Both the position numbers and the translations under genes were made by a program. From positions 1,054,001 to 1,118,000 of the forward strand of contig NZ_LT607409.1 in assembly GCF_900091505.1 (NCBI RefSeq): a DNA stretch of 64,000 nucleotides. The letters run 5' to 3'. The first letter of the stretch is position 1. The number at the start of each line of letters is the position of its first letter. A model generated the notes under the pieces. The model had not been told where the DNA came from. It saw only the letters and a list, made by a program, of their open reading frames with translations, and did no database searches. The stretch comes from Micromonospora chokoriensis (GTDB lineage: Bacteria > Actinomycetota > Actinomycetes > Mycobacteriales > Micromonosporaceae). Shown here piece by piece: positions 18,085 to 26,677 of this stretch.

Positions 18085-18531
18085 ATGAGCGGAGCAGCGC
18101 GCCCGAGGTCACGCCGGACGGTCACCGCCGCCCGGCGTCACCTCGCGGGCGTCGACCGGGAGCGAGGGGCCAATCCGGTCGAGCTGGCCGTGATGATGCC
18201 ACTGATCCTGGTGCTGCTCTTTGCGTCGATTCAGATCGCGGCCGTCTTCCTCGCCCGCTCCACCGCGTTGAACGCCGCGCAGAGCGGCGTCAACGCACAG
18301 CGGTCCTACCAGGCGGCGGGCGGTGTCGGGGCGGAGAGCGCCAGCCAGTTCCTGGAGGCCGCCGGCGGTTGGCTGGTGGGCTGGAAGGCGACCAGCCCGA
18401 GCTGCGTGATCATCGACGACGTCGAGGTGACCTGCACGGTGAGCGGTAGATCCCTGTCGGTGATACCGGGCGTGGACTTCGCGGTCCAGCAGACCGCCCA
18501 CGGGACGGTGGAGAGGGTGACCCCGCCGTGA
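18085..18531 (+). CDS. tadE: TadE-like minor pilin
   Basis: 148 residues. A basic leader ends RERG, after which the mature N-terminus ANPVE has Glu at +5 followed by a hydrophobic helix (LAVMMPLILVLLFASIQI), the TadE plan; prepilin peptidase should cut after the Gly. The C-terminal part holds two Cys (SPSCVI, VTCTVSG) likely disulfide bonded outside. The ATG at 18085 is five bases after the previous stop; a longer frame upstream runs into tadC and is non-coding. GTGA overlap with the next pseudopilin gene. Confidence 0.85.
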   Translation: MSGAARPRSRRTVTAARRHLAGVDRERGANPVELAVMMPLILVLLFASIQIAAVFLARSTALNAAQSGVNAQRSYQAAGGVGAESASQFLEAAGGWLVGWKATSPSCVIIDDVEVTCTVSGRSLSVIPGVDFAVQQTAHGTVERVTPP

Positions 18532-18998
18532 ACCGCACCACCGAGCGCGGCTCGGTCTCCATCGAGGTGGCGGTGCTCGCGCCCGCGTTCATCGCGCTGA
18601 TGGTCCTGGCCGGCATGGCCGGGCGTACGGCGCTCGCCGCGGAGGCGGTCGAGGCCGCCGCTCACGACGCCGCGCGGGCCGCCTCGATCTCCCGGGGGTC
18701 GAGCGCCGCGGAGACCGCAGCGCGGAACGCCGCCCAGAAGCAGTTGGACTGGCACGGTCTGTCCTGTCGGGGCGAGTTGGATCCCGAGTTCAGAAGTTCG
18801 GTGGGCACGGTGACCGCCGGCGGATTCGACCACGCTTTCACCAGCGATGTCGGTCAGGACGCCACAGTGACGGTGGAGATCGTCTGCCTGGTGTCGTTCG
18901 ACGACATTCTGCTCGACATCCTGCCCGGGGCGCCCGGCGAGAAGAAGGTCTCCGCGACGTTCACCTCGCCGCTGGACCGCTACCGGAGCCGGCAGTGA
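18528..18998 (+). CDS. TadE/TadF-like pseudopilin
   Basis: 156 residues with a very short leader ending TERG, mature start SVSIE (Glu at +5) and a hydrophobic helix VAVLAPAFIALMVLAG. Downstream are Ala-rich helices (AAHDAARAASIS) and two Cys (LSCRGE, EIVCLVS). This is a second TadE/TadF-type minor pilin processed like its neighbour. GTG start overlaps tadE by four bases, and its own stop overlaps the next gene. Confidence 0.82.
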   Translation: MNRTTERGSVSIEVAVLAPAFIALMVLAGMAGRTALAAEAVEAAAHDAARAASISRGSSAAETAARNAAQKQLDWHGLSCRGELDPEFRSSVGTVTAGGFDHAFTSDVGQDATVTVEIVCLVSFDDILLDILPGAPGEKKVSATFTSPLDRYRSRQ

Positions 18999-19447
18999 CC
19001 GCCAGCGGGCCGGCACCCGACCACTCGCTCTCGGGTGAGCACGGTCGGGTGAGCATCTTCCTTGCGGTGACGATGATCGGAGTGCTGGCCATCATCGGCC
19101 TCTCCTTCGACGGGGCCGGGCAGCTCCGCACCCTGCAACGCGCCCAGAATCTGGCCGCCGAGGCGGCGCGGGCCGGCGGCCAGGCCATCGACCGGGCCAC
19201 CGCCATCGAGGGCGGGCCGAAGCGGATCGACCAGCAAGAGGCGGTCAAGGCGGTCGGCAACTACCTGGCCGTCGCCGGCACCGCCGGCCATACCGTGAGC
19301 TTCCCGCAGGTCGGCGGGGAAACCCGGATCCGGGTGACCGTCACCATCACCTACCACCGCTCGATGCTCGGACCGTTCGTCGGTGGCAAGACGGTCACCG
19401 TCACCGGCGAGGCGACCGCGAGTGCCATCACCGCCACAGCACCATAG
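18995..19447 (+). CDS. TadG-like pilus-assembly protein, short form
   Basis: 150 residues. The N-terminus has the pattern EHG/RVSIF then hydrophobic LAVTMIGVLAIIGLSF, like the TadG/Flp-Tad leader but with Phe rather than Glu at +5, and the following DGAGQLRTLQRAQNLAAEAA typical of TadG N-termini. The large von Willebrand domain of Gram-negative TadG is absent, giving half the usual length or less. The C-terminal half is beta-rich. Starts in a GTGA overlap. Confidence 0.78.
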   Translation: MTASGPAPDHSLSGEHGRVSIFLAVTMIGVLAIIGLSFDGAGQLRTLQRAQNLAAEAARAGGQAIDRATAIEGGPKRIDQQEAVKAVGNYLAVAGTAGHTVSFPQVGGETRIRVTVTITYHRSMLGPFVGGKTVTVTGEATASAITATAP

Positions 19448-19461
19448 GAAGGAAGGCAGCC

Positions 19462-20871
19462 ATGCCCGCATCGGGTGGGTCCGTCGTACGACGGACCGGA
19501 CGGATCCTCACCGGCGTCGGCGCGCTGGCCGTGCTCCTGTTGCTGCTGGTCGGTGCGCCGATCGCGTTGCTGGCCTTCGCCGGAAACCCCCTGCCCGACC
19601 ACCTCCCCACGATCGGCGAGGTGGGCACCGCCCTGACCAGCCGGGACGACGGGCAACTCTTCCTGCGCGCACTCGCCGTGGCCGGTTGGTTCGGCTGGGC
19701 CACCTTCGCCTTCTCGGTTCTCGTCGAGTTGGGTGCGCAGACCCTGCGTCGACCCGCGCCGAGGTTGCCCGGGATGGGCCGCCAGCAGAAGGCCGCCGCC
19801 GCGCTGGTCGGCTCGGTGGCGCTGATCCTCGTCGCCAGCCCGGCCGCCGCCAGCGCTGCCGCGATCTACGGCCCTGCGGCGTACCCGGGCTCGGGCACGC
19901 CGATGGTGGCCACCCTGGCCGCGCCGGCCCGCGCGGGCGCGGCACCGGACACGGCAGCCCCGCTGGCCCGCAGCGGGCCACTCGGGTTGGCCGGGACGGA
20001 GGTGGCCGCACCGAGCGGATCGGCGGCGAACGGCGAGGCGGCGCCGGTGTACCGGGTCGCCCGGGGCGACTACCTCGGTGAGGTGGCCGAGCGTTACCTG
20101 GACGAGTTCGGTGACTATCGACAGCTCGCCAAGCTGAACAAGCTCGACGACCCGGATCGAATCCGCCCCGGGCAACTGCTCCGGCTGCCGTCGGAGGCCG
20201 CCGACCAGGGGGCCCGCGAGCACGCGAGCGGCCGACTGGTCGGCCGGCCGGCAGCCCCGAAGCCGCCCGCGCCCCGGCCGGCGCCCGAACGGGCCGCACC
20301 GGCGCGGGTGGATCCGGCACCACCCAGCGGTACGCAGTCAGCGGGCCAACCACCCGCGATGACTGTCGGCGCGGCCCGGGCCGGTGCGGACGACCGGGTG
20401 AACCGACCGCTGGCGGTCTCCGCCGTACTGGCCGTGGCGAGCATTGTCGGTGCGCAGATCGGTGCGGTCCTGGGTCTACGCCGACGCCCGGCCACGGCCG
20501 GAGCGGCTCCCCGGTTGGCCACGTCCTCCCGCAAGCCGCGGGGCAGCGCGTCGCGGAGCAGCGGCAGCGGGGGCCGAGCCACGAGCGCCGCCGGACGGAT
20601 CACCGGCGGAGCGGCGGGAAGCGGGGCGGCCTGGGCCGCCAGCCGGGCAGCGGCAGCTATCGAGGCTCCGACACCTACGAGCGGTCGGACGGCGGCGAGC
20701 GAGAACGAGACCACGCCCCGCGGCAGCGGCAGCGGCACTCGCGGCGGCGGGTTGGCCGCCCCCGGCAGCACGGCGTTCCCCGACGGCACCGAGGGCGGGT
20801 TGTTCACCGGCGGGCACGGTCTGGATTCCGTACCGGACGGGCCACCGGTGGGCCGCCACCGACGCAGCTGA
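19462..20871 (+). CDS. Membrane protein with LysM domain, end of Tad operon
   Basis: 469 residues. Two N-terminal membrane segments (about 14-40 and 63-90), a third near 110-135, then one LysM domain (about 197-240: YRVARGDYLGEVAERY ... RPGQLLRL) that binds peptidoglycan. A Pro/Ala-rich stretch, another hydrophobic segment (PLAVSAVLAVASIVGAQIGA) and a long Ser/Gly/Thr-rich tail follow. In other actinomycetes similar LysM proteins are joined to or next to BTAD regulators; no such domain is present here. It probably anchors the pilus machine to the wall (inference). Has a GGAAGGAAGG site; only 14 bp after the previous gene. Confidence 0.8.
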   Translation: MPASGGSVVRRTGRILTGVGALAVLLLLLVGAPIALLAFAGNPLPDHLPTIGEVGTALTSRDDGQLFLRALAVAGWFGWATFAFSVLVELGAQTLRRPAPRLPGMGRQQKAAAALVGSVALILVASPAAASAAAIYGPAAYPGSGTPMVATLAAPARAGAAPDTAAPLARSGPLGLAGTEVAAPSGSAANGEAAPVYRVARGDYLGEVAERYLDEFGDYRQLAKLNKLDDPDRIRPGQLLRLPSEAADQGAREHASGRLVGRPAAPKPPAPRPAPERAAPARVDPAPPSGTQSAGQPPAMTVGAARAGADDRVNRPLAVSAVLAVASIVGAQIGAVLGLRRRPATAGAAPRLATSSRKPRGSASRSSGSGGRATSAAGRITGGAAGSGAAWAASRAAAAIEAPTPTSGRTAASENETTPRGSGSGTRGGGLAAPGSTAFPDGTEGGLFTGGHGLDSVPDGPPVGRHRRS

Positions 20872-20883
20872 CCCGGAGAGCGA

Positions 20884-20919
20884 TATACCTGTGAGTCATA
20901 GATATGACTCACAGGTATA
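20884..20919. repeat. Perfect 17-bp palindrome, A/T-rich, between convergent genes
   Basis: Arms 20884-20900 and 20903-20919 are perfect reverse complements around only two bases (arm core CCTGTGAGTCAT). It begins 12 bp after the LysM gene stop. The tiny centre and A/T-rich ends look like a dimeric-regulator operator more than a terminator, yet no gene starts beside it. Confidence 0.85.
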
Positions 20920-20981
20920 AGCGTTGAGGGCATCAGCGCCACGTCACGGAGCAGCGCAGGCCGCCGAGACGTCAACAGCCG

Positions 20982-21836
20982 TCAGGGCAGGCGGGCCTGG
21001 AGCACACCGTTCTGGATCCGGGTGGGCAGGATCTGCTGGTCGTTGCCGGACGGCCCCTGCACGACCTCGCCGCCGTTGAGGCGGAACGCGCTGCCGTGCC
21101 ACGGGCAGACCACACAGGCGTGACCGTCGATTTCCTGCACCTCGCCCTCGCCGAGCGGCCCGCTCTGGTGCGGGCAACGCTCCAACATCACGGTCACCTC
21201 GTCGCCGTGCCGGTAGAGGATCACCGAGATGTCGTCGTCCACCTCCCGGGTGATCAGGGTGCGCTGCGGCAGCGTCGCCATGTCGACGAGCGAGTGCCAG
21301 CCGTCGGTCATCCGGCGCAACTCGGAGATGCTCTGGTTGACCTGCGCCCCCTGCTTGTACGCGAGGTGCCCCCCGATGTACGCGCCGAGGCTGACGGTGG
21401 AGAGGCCGAGGAAGCCGAGAGCTCGACCGACGCCGTGCCGGCCGGACATCCGCGCGGCCAGCGAACCGGCGTAGAGCGTCAGGCCGACGGTGTTGGCGGC
21501 GGCGTGCACCAGGCCGACGCGGCGCTGGTCCCGGGCGAGCGCCGCCCAGTCGTTCAGTCCGGCGATCGCCGCCGGCACCGCGCTGACGGTGCCCAGGCCG
21601 ACCAGCATGGTGGCGGGTCGGCGTTGCCCGGGCATCAGGTCCAGGACCGCGGCGCTGATCCACGCGCCGACCGGCACCTGCACCATCGCCGGGTGGAGTG
21701 GGTGCCCGATGGTGACCCCGTGCAGCAGGTCCCGCAGCCGGCGCGGACGCAGCGTGCTGAGGACGATTCGCTGCAACCGGTCGCCGGTCCGGTCCAGCCC
21801 GGACGCCTGCTCGACTTTCGTCAGAAGTTCTCGCAC
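20982..21836 (-). CDS. Rieske [2Fe-2S] protein with DUF2231 membrane domain
   Basis: About 284 residues. The N-terminal two thirds is a DUF2231-type domain with four membrane segments (GHPLHPAMVQVPVGAW ... LVGLGTVSAVPAAIAGL). The C-terminal third (about 195-284) is a Rieske domain with complete cluster ligands, CPHQSG and CPWHGSAF. Ferredoxin-like electron transfer at the membrane is likely, with unknown partner. Start is uncertain: the frame is open to a TTG at 21956 without a site; I chose the GTG at 21836, preceded by GGGAAG. Divergent from the enoyl-CoA hydratase at 22004. Confidence 0.8.
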   Translation of the reverse strand: MRELLTKVEQASGLDRTGDRLQRIVLSTLRPRRLRDLLHGVTIGHPLHPAMVQVPVGAWISAAVLDLMPGQRRPATMLVGLGTVSAVPAAIAGLNDWAALARDQRRVGLVHAAANTVGLTLYAGSLAARMSGRHGVGRALGFLGLSTVSLGAYIGGHLAYKQGAQVNQSISELRRMTDGWHSLVDMATLPQRTLITREVDDDISVILYRHGDEVTVMLERCPHQSGPLGEGEVQEIDGHACVVCPWHGSAFRLNGGEVVQGPSGNDQQILPTRIQNGVLQARLP

Positions 21837-22003
21837 CCGTACCGACTTCCCGGCGAAGAGCCCCGCAAACCGGTCTCCGGCGACAAAACTGTCAGTCAGT
21901 GCGATCTTGCCGATGCGGCTCGGCGAACCAGGGCGGAGCGCCGGCCGAATTTGCAAGATCGACCGGGATTGTGGGTGCCGGGCGGCGCGGGCATGCTGAG
22001 CCG

Positions 22004-22804
22004 ATGGGTGTACGGGTGGAGCGTTCCGGGCCGGTGACGACTGTCGTGCTGGATCGGGCGGCTGCTCGCAACGCCGTCGACGGGCCGACCGCCAGGGCGC
22101 TCGCCGACGCCTTCCGGGCCTTCGAGGCCGACCCGGACGCGTCGGTCGCCGTGCTCTGGGGTGCCGGTGGCACGTTCTGCGCCGGGGCGGACCTGAAGGC
22201 GATCGGCACGCCGAGTGGCAACCGGGTGGAGCCGGAGGGAGACGGGCCGATGGGTCCGACCCGGATGGCGCTGAGCAAGCCGGTGATCGCGGCGATCTCG
22301 GGGTACGCGGTGGCGGGCGGGCTCGAACTGGCGCTCTGGTGCGACCTGCGGGTCGCCGAGTCCGACGCGACGCTCGGGGTGTTCTGCCGCCGCTGGGGGG
22401 TGCCGTTGATCGACGGTGGCACCGTCCGGCTGCCCCGGTTGATCGGCGAGAGCCGGGCGATGGACCTGATCCTCACCGGCCGCCCGGTGTCGGCGGACGA
22501 GGCGTACACGATGGGGTTGGTCAATCGGGTGGTGCCACCGGGCCGGGCGCGGGTGGCGGCCGAGGAGCTGGCGGCAACGATCGCCCGGCACCCGCAGACC
22601 TGCCTTCGCAACGACCGGGCGGCGGTGCTGACCGCCGCCGGGCGAGGAGAGCCGGAGGCGCTGGCGACGGAGTTGGCGTACGGGATGGATTCGCTGGCGG
22701 CGGACGCGCTGGCCGGCGCGGCCCGGTTCGCCGCGGGCGAGGGCCGGCACGGCGCGACGCCGCCGGGAGAGTCACCTCCCCCGACGGCGTCGGCCTCGGG
22801 CTGA
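22004..22804 (+). CDS. Enoyl-CoA hydratase/isomerase family protein
   Basis: 266 residues of the crotonase fold. The first oxyanion-hole segment is GGTFCAGADLKAIG; the second is GYAVAGGLELALWCDLRVA, followed by FCRRWGVPLIDGGTVRLPRLIG. The usual second catalytic Glu position appears changed to a Gly/Asp-rich loop (DGGT), seen in many non-beta-oxidation crotonases, so substrate and reaction are open. ATG chosen because the region upstream is non-coding. Convergent, one base apart, with the GH87-like gene. Confidence 0.85.
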   Translation: MGVRVERSGPVTTVVLDRAAARNAVDGPTARALADAFRAFEADPDASVAVLWGAGGTFCAGADLKAIGTPSGNRVEPEGDGPMGPTRMALSKPVIAAISGYAVAGGLELALWCDLRVAESDATLGVFCRRWGVPLIDGGTVRLPRLIGESRAMDLILTGRPVSADEAYTMGLVNRVVPPGRARVAAEELAATIARHPQTCLRNDRAAVLTAAGRGEPEALATELAYGMDSLAADALAGAARFAAGEGRHGATPPGESPPPTASASG

Positions 22805-22805
22805 G

Positions 22806-25800
22806 TCAGTTGCGGTTGATGGTGAAGGTGGTGGTGGTGTTGCGGATGTCCTGGTAGTTGTTGGTCAACCGCAGGTTGTTGAAGGTGACCGAGCCGACCG
22901 CCGGACCCTGACCGGGTTCGGGCATCTCGTTGGCCCAGATGGCGAAGCCCGACTTCGCGTCGTACGCGTCACCGCTCTTGCGGACGCCGCTGATCGAGAC
23001 GTTGGTGAACACCGTGTCGGTGATCGGGTTCTCCGGCTGCGACCCGGTGTACTTGGTCTGGAACATGATCCCGGTGTACGTCGGGTCGACGATGTCCACG
23101 TCGGACACCCGGATGCCGCGGAACTCCTTGGATGCGGAGAAGACCCAGATCGCCGGGAACGTCTGGGAACCCCAGAAGTGCCCGCCCGCTCTGATCAGCG
23201 AGATGTTCTGGAACTGGGTCGGCGGGCTCGCCCCGAAGCCGATGAACGGATAGCCGAAGTCCAGCGAGCTGATGGTGATCCCGGAGTACGTCAACATGTC
23301 CGCGATGTAGAGGTTGCGGAAGATGTTGTTGTAGCCGCCGTAGACCGCCACCCCGGCCGCCCGCCAGGTCAGCGTGGCCGAGAGGTTCTCGAACACGTTG
23401 CCGTTGTTGCCGACCGACGCGCCCTGGTCGGTGGCCGAGAAGAGGGCGAACGCGTCGTCGCCGTTCGACCGGCCCTCGGAGTTGGTGACCAGGTTGTTGG
23501 TGCTGCCGTTGGTCAGGTTCACGGCGTCGGCGAAGGTGTTGCGGAAGCGGCTGTCGCGGATGGTCAACCCGCTGACACTCACTCCCCAGTACGCGCAGAC
23601 GGTGTGCTCGACCCAGACGTTGTCGAGCGTCATGTTGTCGACGTCCTTCAGCTCACCCCAGACCTTGCCCGGCCCGTCGATGCGGTTGGTGTAGTTGCCG
23701 AAGAAGGCCAGGTGCGAGAAGGACGACCCGCTGGCCGAGGACTCCACCCGGAAGCCGGCGTCGGTGTTCTGCTGGTTGGTGGGCGTCTGGAAGCGGGTGT
23801 ACCAGATGCCCGCGCCGACGACGGACACCGCCTTGCCGTACACCTGGAACTTCTGCGCGGTCTCGTAGGTGCCGGCCGGCAGGTAGACGCCGACCAGGTT
23901 GCCGGTCGTGTCCATCCGGACCGCGTCGAGCGCGTTCTGGACGTCCTGGTGGCTGAAGCCACTGGGCACCCGGTACCGGGCCGGATCCGGGTTGGCCCGA
24001 GGTGCGACCAGCTCCAGGTTGACGAAGTCGATCGCGTACGTGGTGGTGTTCGCCGGGTCCTTCTGCAGACGGATCTTGCTGCCGGCCGGGATGGTGGAGT
24101 TCAGCATCACGTTCGCCTCGTCGTACAGGTGGCGAGGCGGGCCGGCACTGGGCGAGTCGCTCGGGCTGGCCTCCGAGCCGTACAGCCAGATGTGCTTGGA
24201 GGTCAGGTTGATCGGCTTGTGCAGGGTGCCGTTGACGTAGATGTTCAGCGTCGAGTCGATGCCTCCGCCGCCCGCCGAGTCGGGGATGGAGAAGCGGGTG
24301 ACCAGGGTGTTCGTCGCCGCCCAGGTGGTCCACTCGACGTACGCGCCGGTGCTGTTCAGGGTGACCGCCCGACGTCCGGACGCCTCACCGCCGAGGTTGC
24401 CGATCTCCCGGTTGGGGCCGACCTGACCCGCGCCGCCGCCGGTGGTGCCGTCCTCGGCCTCGTACATGTCGTAGCCCAGGTTGGCGCCGCGACCCACGAA
24501 GAGCGGCCGGTCGGTGGTGTTGTTGGTCTGCTTCACCGGCAGCTCGTTGCCGTCCACGGCGAGCACCACCCGGACGGTGTACTTGCCGTTCGCGGCGGTC
24601 CAGGTGCCCAGGTTGATCGGGCCGACCGTCGCACCGGCGTTGATCACACCGGAGTACGAACCGGTCAGGGTACGGACCACGGTGCCGGACTCGTTGAGCA
24701 CGGTCAGGGTGATGCCGTGCCCACCGGACGCGGACGCCTGGTTGCCGGCGTTGCGGATCGACACGGAGAAGGTGACGGTGCCGCCCGGCGGCGGGTTGCC
24801 CGGTGACCAGTCGACGGCGGAGGCGACCAGGTCGGAGCTGGCGACCGCGCCGACCACCAGCGGGCTGGGGTTGGTGTAGCTGTTGTTCGTGTCGTCCTGC
24901 TCGACGACGGTGTTCGACTCGTCGACCTTCGCGCTGAGCGGGTAGCTGCCCGAGTCCCGGGTGCCGATGCTGGCGCTGACAGTGGTCGACGCACCGGCGG
25001 CGAGGCTGCCGACCGACGCGGTGCCGACCCGGGTGGAGCCCAGGTAGAAGTTGACGTTGGTCGCGCCGGAGGTCGCCGAGCCGGCGTTGCGCACGGTGGC
25101 CGAGAGGGTGATGGTGCTGGTCTCCACCGGGGCGGACGGGCTGAACGACATGCCGGTGACGGTCAGGTCCGGGTTCGGCGCGGGGGTGCCGAAGACCTGG
25201 AACTCCGCCACCTGCCCGGCCGGTGCACCGGTGTTCGAGGCGATCGAGAGCCGGACGTCGGCCGCCGCGCCGGAGACCGGGATGGTCACCGTGTTGCCGC
25301 TGCCCGGGTTGAAGGCGTAGTTCGCCGCACCGACGAGGGTCGTGAAGCTCGACGAGCCCTGGTCCCGGCCGAGCACTGTGATGTTCTGCGTACGCGCGCC
25401 CCAGGCCGAGTCCGGGTTCAGCTTGATCACGACCTGGCTGAGGCTGGCGTTCGCGCCGAGCTGCACGGTCAACGTGCTCGGGTTGCCGTTGCCCTCCCAG
25501 TAGGTGGCCACGTTGTTGTCGTTGGCGTTGGTGGCCACGAACGTGTGCACGAACCCGGAGGCGGTGATCGACTTGCCGATCGCCAGGTTGGTCCCGGTGG
25601 GCGGGTTGCCGGTGCCGGTACGGGTCACCGTGTTGCTGTTCGCCGACTGGTTACCGGCCGCGTCCTTGGCCCGGACGTGGTACGAGACGGTGGCGCTGTC
25701 CGCCTGGCTGTCGACGTACGCCAGGGTCGAGCCGTTGACGCTGCCGCGCAGCGCGCCGTTGGCGTAGACGTCGTAGCCGGTCACCCCGACGTTGTCGGTG

Positions 25801-26504
25801 GACGCCGACCAGGTGAGCCGGATCTGCCCGCTGGCCGGCTGGGTGTACGCCAGGTTGCCGGGCGCGGTGGGGGCCTGGGTGTCGGTGCTGCCGGTGGCGC
25901 CGTACACCTCGACCTCGGAGAACTGCGCAGCCGGCCAGCCGGTGTTGCCGGTGACCTGCACCCGTACGTAGCGGGTGCTGGTGGCGGTGAAGCTGACCGT
26001 GGCGGTGTTGCCGCTGCTCGGGTTGAAGGTGTAGCCGGCGGACGCCTTCAGGGTGCTGAACGACGAGCCGTTGGTGGAGCCGAGCACCGACAGCGTCTGG
26101 GTGCGGGTCTGCCAGTCCGACGACGGCGGCAGCTTCAGCACCACCCGGTCCACGTTGACGGTCGCGCCCAGGTCCGCCTGGATCCACTGTGGAAACGCGT
26201 TGTTGGCGCTCTCCCAGTAGGTCGAGGCGTTGCCGTCGTTGGCGTTGCCCGCCACGTAGGTCTGGTGGTAACTGCTGGCGGTCATGGTGGCGGAGAGCCC
26301 GGCGAGCATGGCCACCCGGGCGGCGGCCGCGACCGGGTCCGCCGCCGGTGCCGCGCTCGCCGGGGGGACGGCGGCCGGGGCGGTGGCGAGGAGCATCCCG
26401 GCGAGCACGCCGGCGAGCAGCCGTCGGGGCGGACGCCGGCGGGCGGCTCGGGGAACGGGCCCGCCGGTCGGTGACGTGTCTGGTCTGGTGCCGTTACTGG
26501 ACAT
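22806..26504 (-). CDS. Secreted multidomain GH87-like alpha-1,3-glucanase (mycodextranase type)
   Basis: 1232 residues. A twin-Arg/Sec-like signal (RRRPPRRLLAG then an Ala-rich core) precedes, in order: discoidin-type CBM (about 65-205), fibronectin III (207-297), second discoidin CBM (300-442), two CARDB-type Ig domains (446-555, 560-675), a CBM6-like sandwich opening YEAEDG, and a C-terminal right-handed beta-helix (about 830-1232). In the helix Asp993 (ADAVNL) and Asp1016-Asp1017 (NGDDAFA) match the Asp cluster expected of GH87 enzymes. GH87 enzymes cut alpha-1,3-glucan (mutan, nigeran); family assignment is from motif memory, and another beta-helix family is possible. ATG at 26504 has GAGGTG upstream. 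Own promoter: a terminator separates it from the GH13 gene. Confidence 0.72.
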   Translation of the reverse strand: MSSNGTRPDTSPTGGPVPRAARRRPPRRLLAGVLAGMLLATAPAAVPPASAAPAADPVAAAARVAMLAGLSATMTASSYHQTYVAGNANDGNASTYWESANNAFPQWIQADLGATVNVDRVVLKLPPSSDWQTRTQTLSVLGSTNGSSFSTLKASAGYTFNPSSGNTATVSFTATSTRYVRVQVTGNTGWPAAQFSEVEVYGATGSTDTQAPTAPGNLAYTQPASGQIRLTWSASTDNVGVTGYDVYANGALRGSVNGSTLAYVDSQADSATVSYHVRAKDAAGNQSANSNTVTRTGTGNPPTGTNLAIGKSITASGFVHTFVATNANDNNVATYWEGNGNPSTLTVQLGANASLSQVVIKLNPDSAWGARTQNITVLGRDQGSSSFTTLVGAANYAFNPGSGNTVTIPVSGAAADVRLSIASNTGAPAGQVAEFQVFGTPAPNPDLTVTGMSFSPSAPVETSTITLSATVRNAGSATSGATNVNFYLGSTRVGTASVGSLAAGASTTVSASIGTRDSGSYPLSAKVDESNTVVEQDDTNNSYTNPSPLVVGAVASSDLVASAVDWSPGNPPPGGTVTFSVSIRNAGNQASASGGHGITLTVLNESGTVVRTLTGSYSGVINAGATVGPINLGTWTAANGKYTVRVVLAVDGNELPVKQTNNTTDRPLFVGRGANLGYDMYEAEDGTTGGGAGQVGPNREIGNLGGEASGRRAVTLNSTGAYVEWTTWAATNTLVTRFSIPDSAGGGGIDSTLNIYVNGTLHKPINLTSKHIWLYGSEASPSDSPSAGPPRHLYDEANVMLNSTIPAGSKIRLQKDPANTTTYAIDFVNLELVAPRANPDPARYRVPSGFSHQDVQNALDAVRMDTTGNLVGVYLPAGTYETAQKFQVYGKAVSVVGAGIWYTRFQTPTNQQNTDAGFRVESSASGSSFSHLAFFGNYTNRIDGPGKVWGELKDVDNMTLDNVWVEHTVCAYWGVSVSGLTIRDSRFRNTFADAVNLTNGSTNNLVTNSEGRSNGDDAFALFSATDQGASVGNNGNVFENLSATLTWRAAGVAVYGGYNNIFRNLYIADMLTYSGITISSLDFGYPFIGFGASPPTQFQNISLIRAGGHFWGSQTFPAIWVFSASKEFRGIRVSDVDIVDPTYTGIMFQTKYTGSQPENPITDTVFTNVSISGVRKSGDAYDAKSGFAIWANEMPEPGQGPAVGSVTFNNLRLTNNYQDIRNTTTTFTINRN

Positions 26505-26635
26505 GGGGTCGCTACACCTCTTTCGGGGGTGGGGTGCGGTGCGTTGCCCGGCGGCGGAGGCAGGGGGTACACCCGCCGCGTGGCACATTGCCCCTTCGGT
26601 GCTCCTTCCTCCCCGGTGCGCGGGGGTGGTGGGTG

Positions 26636-26672
26636 GTGGTGCCGGCGGCCGGGACGGGACCGCCGGCACCAC
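26636..26672 (-). terminator. Terminator after the importer-GH13 operon
   Basis: Perfect 13-bp stem (26636-26648 with 26660-26672) with an 11-nt loop starts six bases after the GH13 stop on the minus strand. It ends the operon ahead of the separately started GH87-like gene. Confidence 0.7.
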
Positions 26673-26677
26673 GACGG

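Noticed and set aside
23178..24806. Long plus-strand frame opposite the GH87-like gene
   Set aside because: Composition (Val/Gly/Arg/Asp runs) is that of an antisense frame; no ribosome site and no motif.
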